Assembly (NCBI GenBank): GCA_016744995.1
Contig: JADGDG010000003.1
Location: 124,001-188,000, forward strand
Direction of reading: 5' to 3'
Source: Gammaproteobacteria bacterium
Lineage (GTDB): Bacteria > Pseudomonadota > Gammaproteobacteria > GRL18
DNA length: 64,000 bases
Part shown: positions 56,704-64,000 of the stretch, in pieces
Layout: the number at the start of each line of letters is the position of its first letter
How positions within the stretch are numbered: the first letter of the stretch is position 1
The notes under the pieces: generated by a model
What the model was told of the DNA's origin: nothing
Database searches by the model: none
What the model saw: only the letters and a program-made list of their open reading frames with translations
Translations under genes and position numbers: made by a program

Positions 56704-58926
56704 TTAATCACTGATCCGATATACCTCAATAACGTTTGAGAGCTGTGTGATCCGATTCAAAGCTCGACTCAACTGTGCAATTCCTACTATTTCTAATGAC
56801 AACCTCATTCTTGCAGAATAATCTGCTTTATTCGTCGAAGTACTCACACCTAAAACATTAATTTCCATATTAGCTAAAATAGAAGTAACATCTCTTAATA
56901 AACCCTGTCTATCCATAGCAATTAATTCAATGATGACGGTATAACACTGATTTATTTCATGATTCCATTCCACTTCGGTTAAACGCTCACTATTTTCTTC
57001 TAATGCATGCTGTATATTATGGCAGTCACTGCGGTGAATCGTAATACCACGACTTTTTGTAATAAAACCTATAATTTCATCACCTGGGACAGGTTTACAG
57101 CATTGAGCAATCTGAGTTAATACATTATCAACCCCATAAATGGTGATATCACCAGAGCCCTGGGGCAATAATTCAATTGTTTGTTGAATCGGTTCATAAG
57201 CCAACTCTTTTTCTTCGTCATTATGACCGCCCAGTTCCTGAATGGATGACGCAATCTGACCTGTGGTGATTTCTCCCCGGCCAATTTCAGCAAACAGAAG
57301 ATCATTATTATCAAAGTCAAAATATTGGGACAGTTTAGTATGGGAAATATTAGAAATTCCCAGACGATGCAGTTCTTTTTCCAGGATTTCACGCCCTGCC
57401 AGCAAATTATGTTCATGATTTTGCTGTTTAAACCAATGTCTGACTTTAGCTCTTGCTCTGGATGTTTTTAAATAGCCTAATTGAGGGTTTAACCAATCCC
57501 GGCTAGGCGATCCATTTTTTGTGGTCAGGATATGCACCTGCTCACCACTTTTAAGTTCATAGGTCAGTGGTACCATTTTACCATTGACTTTAGCCCCCCG
57601 ACATCGTGCTCCAACTTCAGTATGGACATAAAAAGCAAAATCTAAAGGACTTGCACCCTGCGGCATATCAATGATCTCACCTTCAGGTGTCATCACATAA
57701 ACCCGATCCTGAAATACTTCAGATTTGAAGCGGTCAATAAAGTCCCCCGCATCTTTTTCCTCATCCTTCCAGTCAATTAATTGCCTTAACCAGGCAATTT
57801 TTTGCTCATAATGACCCGTTTGTTTGCCACCTTCTTTATAACGCCAGTGTGCCGCAACACCATATTCCGCATGTTTATGCATATCATAGGTACGGATTTG
57901 TATTTCCAGAGTTTTGCCCTGAGGTCCAATCACGGCAGTATGGATAGACTGATAATTATTTTCTTTGGGTGTGGCAATATAATCATCAAATTCATAGGGA
58001 ATATGACGCCAGATGGTGTGCACAACACCAAGAGCATGGTAACAATCTTTTAATTTATCAACATGAATTCTTACAGCACGCAAATCATATAACTGATGAA
58101 AACCAAGGTTTTTGCGCTGCATTTTTTTCCAGATACTGTAAATATGCTTAGAACGCCCTGTAACCTCGCCTTCAATATGGTTGTCATTAAGATTTTTTTG
58201 TATCACATTGACAACATCATCAATGTATTTATCACGGTCGATTTTACGTTCAGCCAGATACTTTGCAATTTTCTTATAATTACTTTCATCCGTAAAACGA
58301 AAAGCCAGATCTTCCAGCTCCCATTTTAGTTGCCAGATACCCAGTCGATTAGCCAGAGGTGCATAAATTTCAGCAGTCTCACTGGCAATAATTTTTTGTT
58401 TTTTGGGAGAGAGAGAATCCAGAGTACGCATATTATGCAGGCGGTCAGCCAGCTTGATCATCACCACACGAACATCTTCAGCCATTGCCAGCAATAGTTT
58501 ACGCAAGTTTTCGGCTTTTAAACCTTCTTTTTTAAAACTGCCTTTAAGATCCGGTTTTAATGTCGCAAAAACTTTCATTTTTGTCACACTGTCAACCAGA
58601 GAAGCAACCTCTTGACCAAACTTTTTCTTCAGTTGAGCAAGAGTGACATCGGTATCTTCAACCACATCATGCAGCAGAGCTGCCATTAAAGAAGGGGTAT
58701 CCAGGTTGAGTGAAAGCAGAATTTCAGCCACTGAAATAACATGGAAGACATAGGGTTCTCCCGATGCTCTGACCTGTCCTTTATGTGCTTTGTCTGCAAA
58801 CTTGAATGCCTGTTTCAAAGCATCAAGGTCAACATGTTTGTGACTGCTCTTAATCTTCGTCACCAGGGCATTAAAACGCTCCTGAGGCGTATCATGAACA
58901 TCTGTAATTGCTTCTACGTATACCAT
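56704..58926 (-). CDS. spoT: Bifunctional (p)ppGpp synthetase/hydrolase
   Basis: 740 residues. HD hydrolase domain (MAALLHDVVEDTDVTLAQLK, LADRLHNMRTL), RelA/SpoT synthetase domain (YDLRAVRIHVDKLKDCYHAL, ENNYQSIHTAV, LEIQIRT), TGS domain (MPQGASPLDFAFYVHTEVG) and a C-terminal ACT domain. The intact HDxxED motif and full synthetase show that it both makes and destroys the alarmone. Unlike in E. coli, rpoZ and gmk are not directly upstream. Confidence 0.96.
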   Translation of the reverse strand: MVYVEAITDVHDTPQERFNALVTKIKSSHKHVDLDALKQAFKFADKAHKGQVRASGEPYVFHVISVAEILLSLNLDTPSLMAALLHDVVEDTDVTLAQLKKKFGQEVASLVDSVTKMKVFATLKPDLKGSFKKEGLKAENLRKLLLAMAEDVRVVMIKLADRLHNMRTLDSLSPKKQKIIASETAEIYAPLANRLGIWQLKWELEDLAFRFTDESNYKKIAKYLAERKIDRDKYIDDVVNVIQKNLNDNHIEGEVTGRSKHIYSIWKKMQRKNLGFHQLYDLRAVRIHVDKLKDCYHALGVVHTIWRHIPYEFDDYIATPKENNYQSIHTAVIGPQGKTLEIQIRTYDMHKHAEYGVAAHWRYKEGGKQTGHYEQKIAWLRQLIDWKDEEKDAGDFIDRFKSEVFQDRVYVMTPEGEIIDMPQGASPLDFAFYVHTEVGARCRGAKVNGKMVPLTYELKSGEQVHILTTKNGSPSRDWLNPQLGYLKTSRARAKVRHWFKQQNHEHNLLAGREILEKELHRLGISNISHTKLSQYFDFDNNDLLFAEIGRGEITTGQIASSIQELGGHNDEEKELAYEPIQQTIELLPQGSGDITIYGVDNVLTQIAQCCKPVPGDEIIGFITKSRGITIHRSDCHNIQHALEENSERLTEVEWNHEINQCYTVIIELIAMDRQGLLRDVTSILANMEINVLGVSTSTNKADYSARMRLSLEIVGIAQLSRALNRITQLSNVIEVYRISD

Positions 58927-59086
58927 TTCTATTAATTATTCATTATGAGACTAAGAACATCTGTTTTTTTTAAAAAAGTACCACACAGGCAGCAAAAATG
59001 CCAAGAACTATTGATAATATTTCAGAAAAAGACCTTATATATTACCATGATAGACAAATAAACTATAAAATCCATTAAAAATACGA

Positions 59087-59326
59087 TTAAGTATTCTGAG
59101 GCTCTGATTTATCTTTAAAGTGAAAGACTGTTTTTATCACTAATAAAACAATTGGGGCGCTATGCATTAATAAGTCAAAAATATCCAGTGGCTTGACCAA
59201 AGTACCAGCCATTAACATATTTATTTTTTCAATTAAGTGAGGTTGCGAACCAATAGGCGCTGAGCCTAATAATACAACCATTATAATCAGGACGGGGAAA
59301 GAGAAATTATCGAGAAATTTTTTCAT
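59087..59326 (-). CDS. Small membrane protein
   Basis: 79 residues with two membrane segments: VLIIMVVLLGSAP near the N-terminus and LLMHSAPIVLLVIKTVFHF near the C-terminus. Between them is LIEKINMLMAGTLVKPLDIFD, which recurs in short proteins often mislabelled as RND transporter parts. Function unknown. It is divergent from the DsrE-like gene. Confidence 0.75.
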   Translation of the reverse strand: MKKFLDNFSFPVLIIMVVLLGSAPIGSQPHLIEKINMLMAGTLVKPLDIFDLLMHSAPIVLLVIKTVFHFKDKSEPQNT

Positions 59327-59430
59327 ATTATTATTTTACTATTTTCTAATGGATAATAAAGAATAATTGATTTCGTCTTTAATTTCTATATTTAGCTGAC
59401 ATTTATCAATTTTAGACTATATTGCATATT

Positions 59431-59979
59431 ATGAGCAATCAAAAATATAGAAAGACTTTTACCTGTTTTATTTGCATTTGTGTCATTAGTTTATGGACAA
59501 GTAATATTACTGCATCCGAAATTAATGACTCTGCACAATATATTGACACGCCCTATTCCGATGAACAAAAAGTCCTGTTTGATTTTTTTCTGGATGAACC
59601 ACAAAAAATCCACTCAGCCCTTTACTGGCTCCGCTCCTACATGAACACATTAACCGCCTCACCCTACGATCTTGCCCCGGAGTTTATGAATATCATTGTG
59701 CTGATTCACGGCACGGAAATAGTCACTCTGGCAAAGCATAATTATGATAAGTATAAAAGTGCCGTTGAACGCATGCGTTACTATGAGCAACTTGGTGTCG
59801 AGTTCAGAGTCTGTGGTGATGCCGCTGATGATTATGGCTACACGGCAACAGACTTTCATTCTTTTGTAAAAATTGTTCCTTCAGCAATTGTAGAACTGGC
59901 TCACTGGCAAAACCAGAACTACGCAATTATCCGCCCTCTTGTGTTTGAAAAGAAGTTTTCGATAGAAGAAATTCGCTGA
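59431..59979 (+). CDS. Exported DsrE-like protein
   Basis: About 182 residues from ATG 59431; an in-frame TTG nine bases upstream is less likely. An N-terminal signal peptide (FTCFICICVISLWTSNITAS) is followed by a DsrE/DsrF-like fold with MNIIVLIHGTEIVTLA and YYEQLGVEFRVCGDAADDYG. The Cys in RVCGDAA occupies the position of the reactive Cys in DsrE relatives. DsrE proteins carry sulfane sulfur. A periplasmic member fits sulfide oxidation but its partner is unknown. Confidence 0.82.
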   Translation: MSNQKYRKTFTCFICICVISLWTSNITASEINDSAQYIDTPYSDEQKVLFDFFLDEPQKIHSALYWLRSYMNTLTASPYDLAPEFMNIIVLIHGTEIVTLAKHNYDKYKSAVERMRYYEQLGVEFRVCGDAADDYGYTATDFHSFVKIVPSAIVELAHWQNQNYAIIRPLVFEKKFSIEEIR

Positions 59980-60055
59980 TAATAGTTTCTAATGATTGTT
60001 TTATGGCCTTAGCGGCATCCCGAGGGTACTTCTACCGGGGCGTAATTTATTGGTT

Positions 60056-60266
60056 GTTCGAAAATCAAAAGAAGGGGTGCGTTCGGACGAAATGCTGAGC
60101 CTGCCGATTGCACCCGACACTGGTTTGTCTAACTGGGGACGCTGCAAGCCCGTCCATGGGTCGCTTGACAGAAAACGTCCATGTTTTCTGACACCCCAGT
60201 TAGACGAACCAGTCTCACGTACACTCTTCTACCTCAGTTGTTCTCACTGGTGTTGTCCAAAAGCAA
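60056..60266 (+). repeat. ~210-bp hairpin element, copy A
   Basis: About 211 bp, nearly identical to the reverse complement of 62646-62854 except for the central part. Inside, ACTGGTTTGTCTAACTGGGG (60119-60138) pairs with CCCCAGTTAGACGAACCAGT (60194-60213), so it can form a long hairpin. A short AGCAAG repeat follows at the right end (60262-60282). No coding function is likely. Confidence 0.85.
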
Positions 60267-60289
60267 GAGCAAGAGCAAGAGCAGCCTAA

Positions 60290-61341
60290 CTTAGTAAAAG
60301 TACAATTATGAAAATCTTATTTTTTAACTCCAAATTATGATCAAATTACTCATCCGTTTATTTTATGGTTTTGTCTGATCTACTACTGGAAAGGCTCCTC
60401 AATTACTGGATTCACCTCTTATCTCTCGTCCACTATTTTTACAACTTAATGTTTAAAGTTAAAGAGCAGCAATTCATTAAATGTAGTCTTTGACTTACAA
60501 AAGCTGTTTTATTCTTTGACAATACATAAATTTGCGTCTAAATTGAATTTAAAGCTAGGTAAGATGCTGTATGGACTTATTACTGCTGTAGGGATTCTGT
60601 AACACCCTTTTTAATACTTTCTTTTTTCTTAAGAAAATCAATTCCATTTCTGTTGTACCTCTAAAATATTTATAGCAATTGAATATTTATACCTAAACTA
60701 TCTTGAAGTGATTTAATCAGTAAACTGTTGTTCTGTTGAAAAATGATGAAAATGAATTGCTCTAAACTTACTGAGCATCAAGTAATCATAATATGCAAAT
60801 ACTGAATAAAAGGTTTGTATACTGATTTTTCAGTAGAAGTTAAAAATATTCTTTATTGAAAAGATGATTGTAAAACTGAAGCTGGGAAATAATTAATGCA
60901 CAAAAGAATCAAACTCTGATTCATCTCTATGTCAAAACAGTATAAAAAAGTGGTTCAACTAGAATGTTGTCATATGGAATTTTCATTACCATTTATTGGT
61001 TAGGAATTCTGGAAACACATATTAATCATGAACTTTTGGCAGTTGGAATTCATGTAGCAGGAGGAGCTACTTCAAATACTGCCACTCGTATTAACTATAC
61101 CGCATATGAGCTATTCAAAAAATATCGTAGCTGGTAACTACAGATCTTTTAAATATTATAGGACTCTAAATTTAAATTAACTTTAAAGTGAAGGAACTAA
61201 AGCTTGTATTGGAGTACATGAACTTCCAATATCCATTAATTCTAAATCTGGGTATAAAACATACAGTTCTTGTCAATAACTTATTATTTTTTTCTAGCAC
61301 ATAAGTGCTTAATAACCTAAAACCTGAAATGGAGAAATTGC
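60290..61341. other. AT-rich region between the hairpin element and the subtilase gene
   Basis: No long gene. A 57-codon frame at 60964-61137 is described separately. A short degenerate copy of its beginning (MLYGLITAVGIL then stop) is at about 60564-60602, suggesting decay after duplication. The remainder shows nothing recognisable. Confidence 0.45.
60964..61137 (+). CDS. Possible small gene or remnant (57 codons)
   Basis: ATG 60964 to TAA 61137, with a stop six codons upstream. The peptide starts MLSYGIFITIYWLGILETHI and ends TAYELFKKYRSW, with a glycine-rich centre (HVAGGATSNTATRINY). No good ribosome-binding site is seen. It is within the unit bounded by the inverted hairpin elements, upstream of the subtilase. 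It could be a small partner of the protease, or the tail of a decayed gene. Confidence 0.35.
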   Translation: MLSYGIFITIYWLGILETHINHELLAVGIHVAGGATSNTATRINYTAYELFKKYRSW

Positions 61342-62316
61342 ATGTCTAAACGTAAACTAAAAAGAAAGCCAGCCGCAGTAAATATGGATTGTGGCATTCC
61401 AAACTATAAATTAACAAAACAGGTTAAAAGCAAAAAATCATTGGGAAAACTAGCTGAAGAACAACCTGAGAGAATAAACTGGGCTGGTTCAATTCTTGGA
61501 ATTCCAGATATTTGGAGATTAACACAAGGAGAAGGGGCGAGTGTTGCAATACTTGATACTGGAATAGATACAGACCATAAAGATCTTGCAGATGCAATTG
61601 CCAACAAAAAAGATTTTACAGGTGATGGAATTGAAGATGCTAACGGGCATGGTACACATTGTGCAGGAATAATTGGCGCACGTTTGAATAATATTGGGTT
61701 TGTTGGAGTAGCACCAAAATCCGAACTACTGATTGGGAAGGTGCTAGCAAACAGTGGAAGAGGTGCATACTCTTGGATTTCCGAAGGCATTTATTGGGCA
61801 GTCGATAATGGAGCAAATATTATTTCAATGTCTCTTGGTGGGCCAAGCTCAGATCCGGAAATGTATACTGCAATTCAATATGCCCTATATAATGGCGTTT
61901 ATGTCATCTGCGCTGCAGGAAATGAAGGATCTCTATACACAAATAGTATAGGATATCCCGGGCGCTATGGTGGAGTTATTACAGTTGCATCTCATGACTA
62001 TAATGGTAATCCATCAGGTTTTTCCTCAAAGGGAGGGGAAGTTGATGTAATGGCGCCTGGTAGTGACATTTGGTCTACGTATAAGAATGGTGGCTATGCT
62101 GAGCTTAGTGGGACATCTATGGCCACTCCTTTTGTAGCAGGATTGGCAGCACTAATTGTAGCAAAACACAATCGCTCAAACTCAAATGAAACTCCTTTAG
62201 ACAATAATGAGGATCTAAAAAATCATCTGTTAAGAATGGCTACACACCCTGGTTACCATGACAATCAATCTGGCTATGGCCCACTACAACCTTTTAATTA
62301 TTTTGGCACTATTTAG
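61342..62316 (+). CDS. S8-family subtilisin-like serine protease, intracellular type
   Basis: 324 residues with all catalytic residues: D72 (AILDTGIDTDH), H103 (NGHGTHCAG), oxyanion N194 (CAAGNEG) and S259 (LSGTSMATPFVAG). There is no signal peptide. A short, lysine-rich N-terminal extension (about 45 residues) takes the place of a long propeptide, so it resembles intracellular subtilases. The ATG follows TGGAGAAATTGC, a good ribosome-binding site. It is the only sizeable gene between two inverted copies of a hairpin element, so it may be cargo. Confidence 0.92.
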   Translation: MSKRKLKRKPAAVNMDCGIPNYKLTKQVKSKKSLGKLAEEQPERINWAGSILGIPDIWRLTQGEGASVAILDTGIDTDHKDLADAIANKKDFTGDGIEDANGHGTHCAGIIGARLNNIGFVGVAPKSELLIGKVLANSGRGAYSWISEGIYWAVDNGANIISMSLGGPSSDPEMYTAIQYALYNGVYVICAAGNEGSLYTNSIGYPGRYGGVITVASHDYNGNPSGFSSKGGEVDVMAPGSDIWSTYKNGGYAELSGTSMATPFVAGLAALIVAKHNRSNSNETPLDNNEDLKNHLLRMATHPGYHDNQSGYGPLQPFNYFGTI

Positions 62317-62645
62317 AATAAACTAATCGGGTAGCTGGTGGAAGGCAGATAGCCAAACATGAACAACTAATCATCCACTTTTTGACCTGAAATATATTCG
62401 TAGGCAGAAGTCCTTTGTAACGACCCTGCCGACGGGTTCTTAAATTTTTGAATAGTTCTAAAAAATAATCTAGGCCACCCATCATTTGAGATTAAAACAT
62501 AGGCAATAGCTCACCAAATTATCAAGATATCAGAATGAAATTATAGCTGTTCTGCAATGTCATTTTGCTCAATCCCCCTTAAAAAAAGGGGAAGCAACAG
62601 CACGATAGCTCAAACAAATGAGGCCCCTACGCTTTTGATTTTTCT
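62317..62645. other. Gene-free stretch after the subtilase gene
   Basis: No coding frame of quality. The last 70 bp (CCCCTTAAAAAAAGGGG hairpin at about 62575-62591) probably belongs to the repeat family that begins at 62646. Confidence 0.4.
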
Positions 62646-62854
62646 TTGCTTTTGGACAACACCAGAGAGGACAACTGAGGTAGAAGAGTGTACGCGAGAC
62701 TGGTTCGTCTAACTGGGGTGTTTGGAGCCATGGACGGCGACAGCAAGCGTTACATGGATGTACTCGTAGTGTCCCCATTTAGACGAACCAGTGTCGGGTG
62801 CAATCGACAGGCTCAGCACTTCATCCGAACGCCCCCTTCTTTTGATTTTCAAAC
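62646..62854 (-). repeat. ~210-bp hairpin element, copy B (inverted)
   Basis: About 209 bp, in inverted orientation to 60056-60266. Its internal arms are ACTGGTTCGTCTAACTGGGG (62699-62718) and CCCCATTTAGACGAACCAGT (62773-62792). The centre between the arms differs from copy A, so the outer parts are conserved while the loop varies. Confidence 0.85.
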
Positions 62855-62988
62855 ACCCTATATAATCATCATGACCAATAAACCAAAATAATTCAATACA
62901 CCCATAACTTGAATATTTCAGTGAATGTGAACCTAATCATTTTTCAGTTTAGCTTTACATCACTATAACCAGCTTCGATGAAGTTAAA

Positions 62989-63663
62989 TTAAAATGAATC
63001 ATTCTTACAAAGAGGACTGGGAGGATCACACTCATTAATAGATAGCTTGATCCAATTGGATAAATAAATAAGTGTTGCCACAATAGTACCTGCTATAAAG
63101 CCGACCAGATGAACCTGTGGTACAGCCAGCCAGGTCGTGTGGCTGAATATTGCTTGTTGAGACAATAGTTCCACTATAATTTTAATTGCACTGATTGAAT
63201 AAATAATCACCGGCAGCTGGTGAATAATAATATTGATATTTATTATTCTGCATGCCTTATGATTTTGCCACTGCTGAAATAGAGTAATGACAAGTAATGT
63301 ATTGAGTACCCCTGAAAACCCTGCATAATTAATGATTTCAATTGAATTAAACCAGAGGTAATAATCAATAGTAATTATACTGATCACAATTGAAAGCAGT
63401 AATAACACTCTATTTTTTTGTTCAATCAGGGAAGAAATAATCACTAAAGCACAGAGATTCCAGATAAGGTGTTCCAGATCAGAATGAACCAGATGGGCAG
63501 TGATTAATCGCCAATATTCACCATTAGAAATTGCTGTCTGGTTAAAATAGAGACTTTCTGGAACAGCACCCAATGAAAAAAATAATATGCTGATAAGTGT
63601 GAATAGAAAAACAGTAATTTTGTATTGTTTAAAGATTTCTTTTGTACAGCTTGCCAACATCAT
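62989..63663 (-). CDS. rrtA: Rhombosortase (rhomboid-family GlyGly-CTERM protease)
   Basis: About 224 residues from ATG 63663, which has the ribosome-binding site AGGAG six bases upstream; the longer frame would start inside a palindromic repeat. Six or more membrane helices. The rhomboid catalytic residues are S118 in AGFSGVLN and H185 in PQVHLVGFIAG. NGEYWRLITAHLVHSDLEHL is typical of rhombosortases. These enzymes cut GlyGly-CTERM tails of proteins exported by the type II system and let them be re-anchored or released. The next gene upstream carries such a tail. Confidence 0.92.
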   Translation of the reverse strand: MMLASCTKEIFKQYKITVFLFTLISILFFSLGAVPESLYFNQTAISNGEYWRLITAHLVHSDLEHLIWNLCALVIISSLIEQKNRVLLLLSIVISIITIDYYLWFNSIEIINYAGFSGVLNTLLVITLFQQWQNHKACRIININIIIHQLPVIIYSISAIKIIVELLSQQAIFSHTTWLAVPQVHLVGFIAGTIVATLIYLSNWIKLSINECDPPSPLCKNDSF

Positions 63664-63680
63664 TTTTTCTCCTGACTTGC

Positions 63681-63704
63681 AGGGACAAGGCATGCCTTGT
63701 CCCT
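63681..63704. repeat. 24-bp perfect palindrome between rrtA and its neighbour
   Basis: Half-site AGGGACAAGGCA followed by its exact complement. It lies 18-41 bp upstream of the rrtA start, after the stop of the GlyGly-CTERM gene. It may serve as a terminator/attenuator hairpin or be a dispersed palindromic repeat. Confidence 0.8.
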
Positions 63705-63735
63705 ACAGATTTCTGGCTCTCACACAGACTTATCT

Positions 63736-63987
63736 CTAAGCTCTGCTTCTAAAAAACATCAGCATTGGTAGTAATAATAAGACACTCCACAGATTAAATG
63801 CCCCGCCATGTCCACCGCCAACAGATGAGCGATCCTGCTTGTACATAGGCTGCTGTTGATCAACCCGACGACTTTGTGGTGCCTGTTGAGAGCGTACTTT
63901 TCTAGCCTGTTGTTCCCTTTTAACCCTGGCGTTATTACTGCGTTTTATATTGTAGTGCTGAAACTGAGCTTCCTCCAAAACAATCAT
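63736..63987 (-). CDS. C-terminal part of a GlyGly-CTERM protein (runs off the window)
   Basis: The visible 83 residues end in SSVGGGHGGAFNLWSVLLLL and then a short basic end (FFRSRA), the glycine-rich, hydrophobic, basic tripartite tail of GlyGly-CTERM proteins. The rest is Gln/Arg-rich and basic. The frame remains open to the window edge at 64000 (QHTS before the internal Met), so the real start is probably outside. It lies immediately upstream of rrtA, whose product should process it. Confidence 0.8.
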   Translation of the reverse strand: MIVLEEAQFQHYNIKRSNNARVKREQQARKVRSQQAPQSRRVDQQQPMYKQDRSSVGGGHGGAFNLWSVLLLLPMLMFFRSRA

Positions 63988-64000
63988 GGATGTGTGCTGA

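Noticed and set aside
59996..60289. 97-codon plus-strand frame
   Set aside because: It lies almost entirely inside hairpin element A, and the corresponding frame in copy B does not conserve start or length.
62569..62778. 69-codon minus-strand frame (ending in the QLDEPVSRTLFYL segment)
   Set aside because: Inside hairpin element B. The shared peptide with copy A is explained by the DNA repeat.

Overview
The window is AT-rich chromosomal DNA of a gammaproteobacterium. The housekeeping set supports this: RNase E with the Zn-link cysteines, LpxK, TolQ/TolR-type proteins, ComEC, bifunctional SpoT, MnmH and FimV. Several genes point to a sulfur-oxidising lifestyle: a sulfide:quinone oxidoreductase (55327-56595) beside a cysteine-rich sigma-54 activator of FisR type (53352-54782), and an exported DsrE-like protein (59431-59979). 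I cannot name the genus from sequence alone. No rRNA, tRNA or CRISPR array was recognised.

Layout. 1-4023: the end of an unknown gene, rne with a repeat-rich tail, and a low-molecular-weight phosphatase. 4024-17440: an accessory island. It holds a very large Ig-like/LamG-like protein ending in a PD-(D/E)XK-like nuclease domain, a beta-propeller partner, a detached second nuclease fragment with two coupled downstream genes, other orphan genes, and an AbiEi/AbiEii toxin-antitoxin pair. I read this as a polymorphic-toxin/immunity region in decay. 17440-21440: a mobile-element cluster that cuts off the 5' end of the large gene (Rpn-type nuclease, DDE integrase, tyrosine recombinase, a 161-bp MITE with target duplication, and an IS256-family relic).

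21450-33312 is a complete type II secretion operon on the minus strand in the order gspC-D-E-F-G-H-I-J-K-L-M, followed by a retropepsin-like protease and a Sel1-type lipoprotein. 33700-38686 holds a small Trm112-like gene, lpxK, tolR/exbD, tolQ/exbB and comEC. 38739-51147 holds DUF2062, OsmC, a solute-binding protein, a Na/Pi cotransporter, a membrane protein-DUF2249-hemerythrin group, mnmH, a COG0523 GTPase and an M16 peptidase pair. 51311-58926 holds fimV, the FisR-like regulator, sqr and spoT. At 60056-62854 two inverted copies of a ~210-bp hairpin element flank an intracellular-type subtilase. The right edge carries a rhombosortase (62989-63663) beside the 3' end of a gene whose product ends in a GlyGly-CTERM-like tail. 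That pair normally works with type II secretion, which is present in the same window.

The most unusual observation is an 18-bp tandem repeat, unit AAAGAGCCTTCAGCAAGC. It expands the tail of RNase E on the plus strand. The same DNA in the same orientation also sits inside lpxK, which is read from the opposite strand. It therefore encodes KEPSAS in one protein and GSLLAE in the other.
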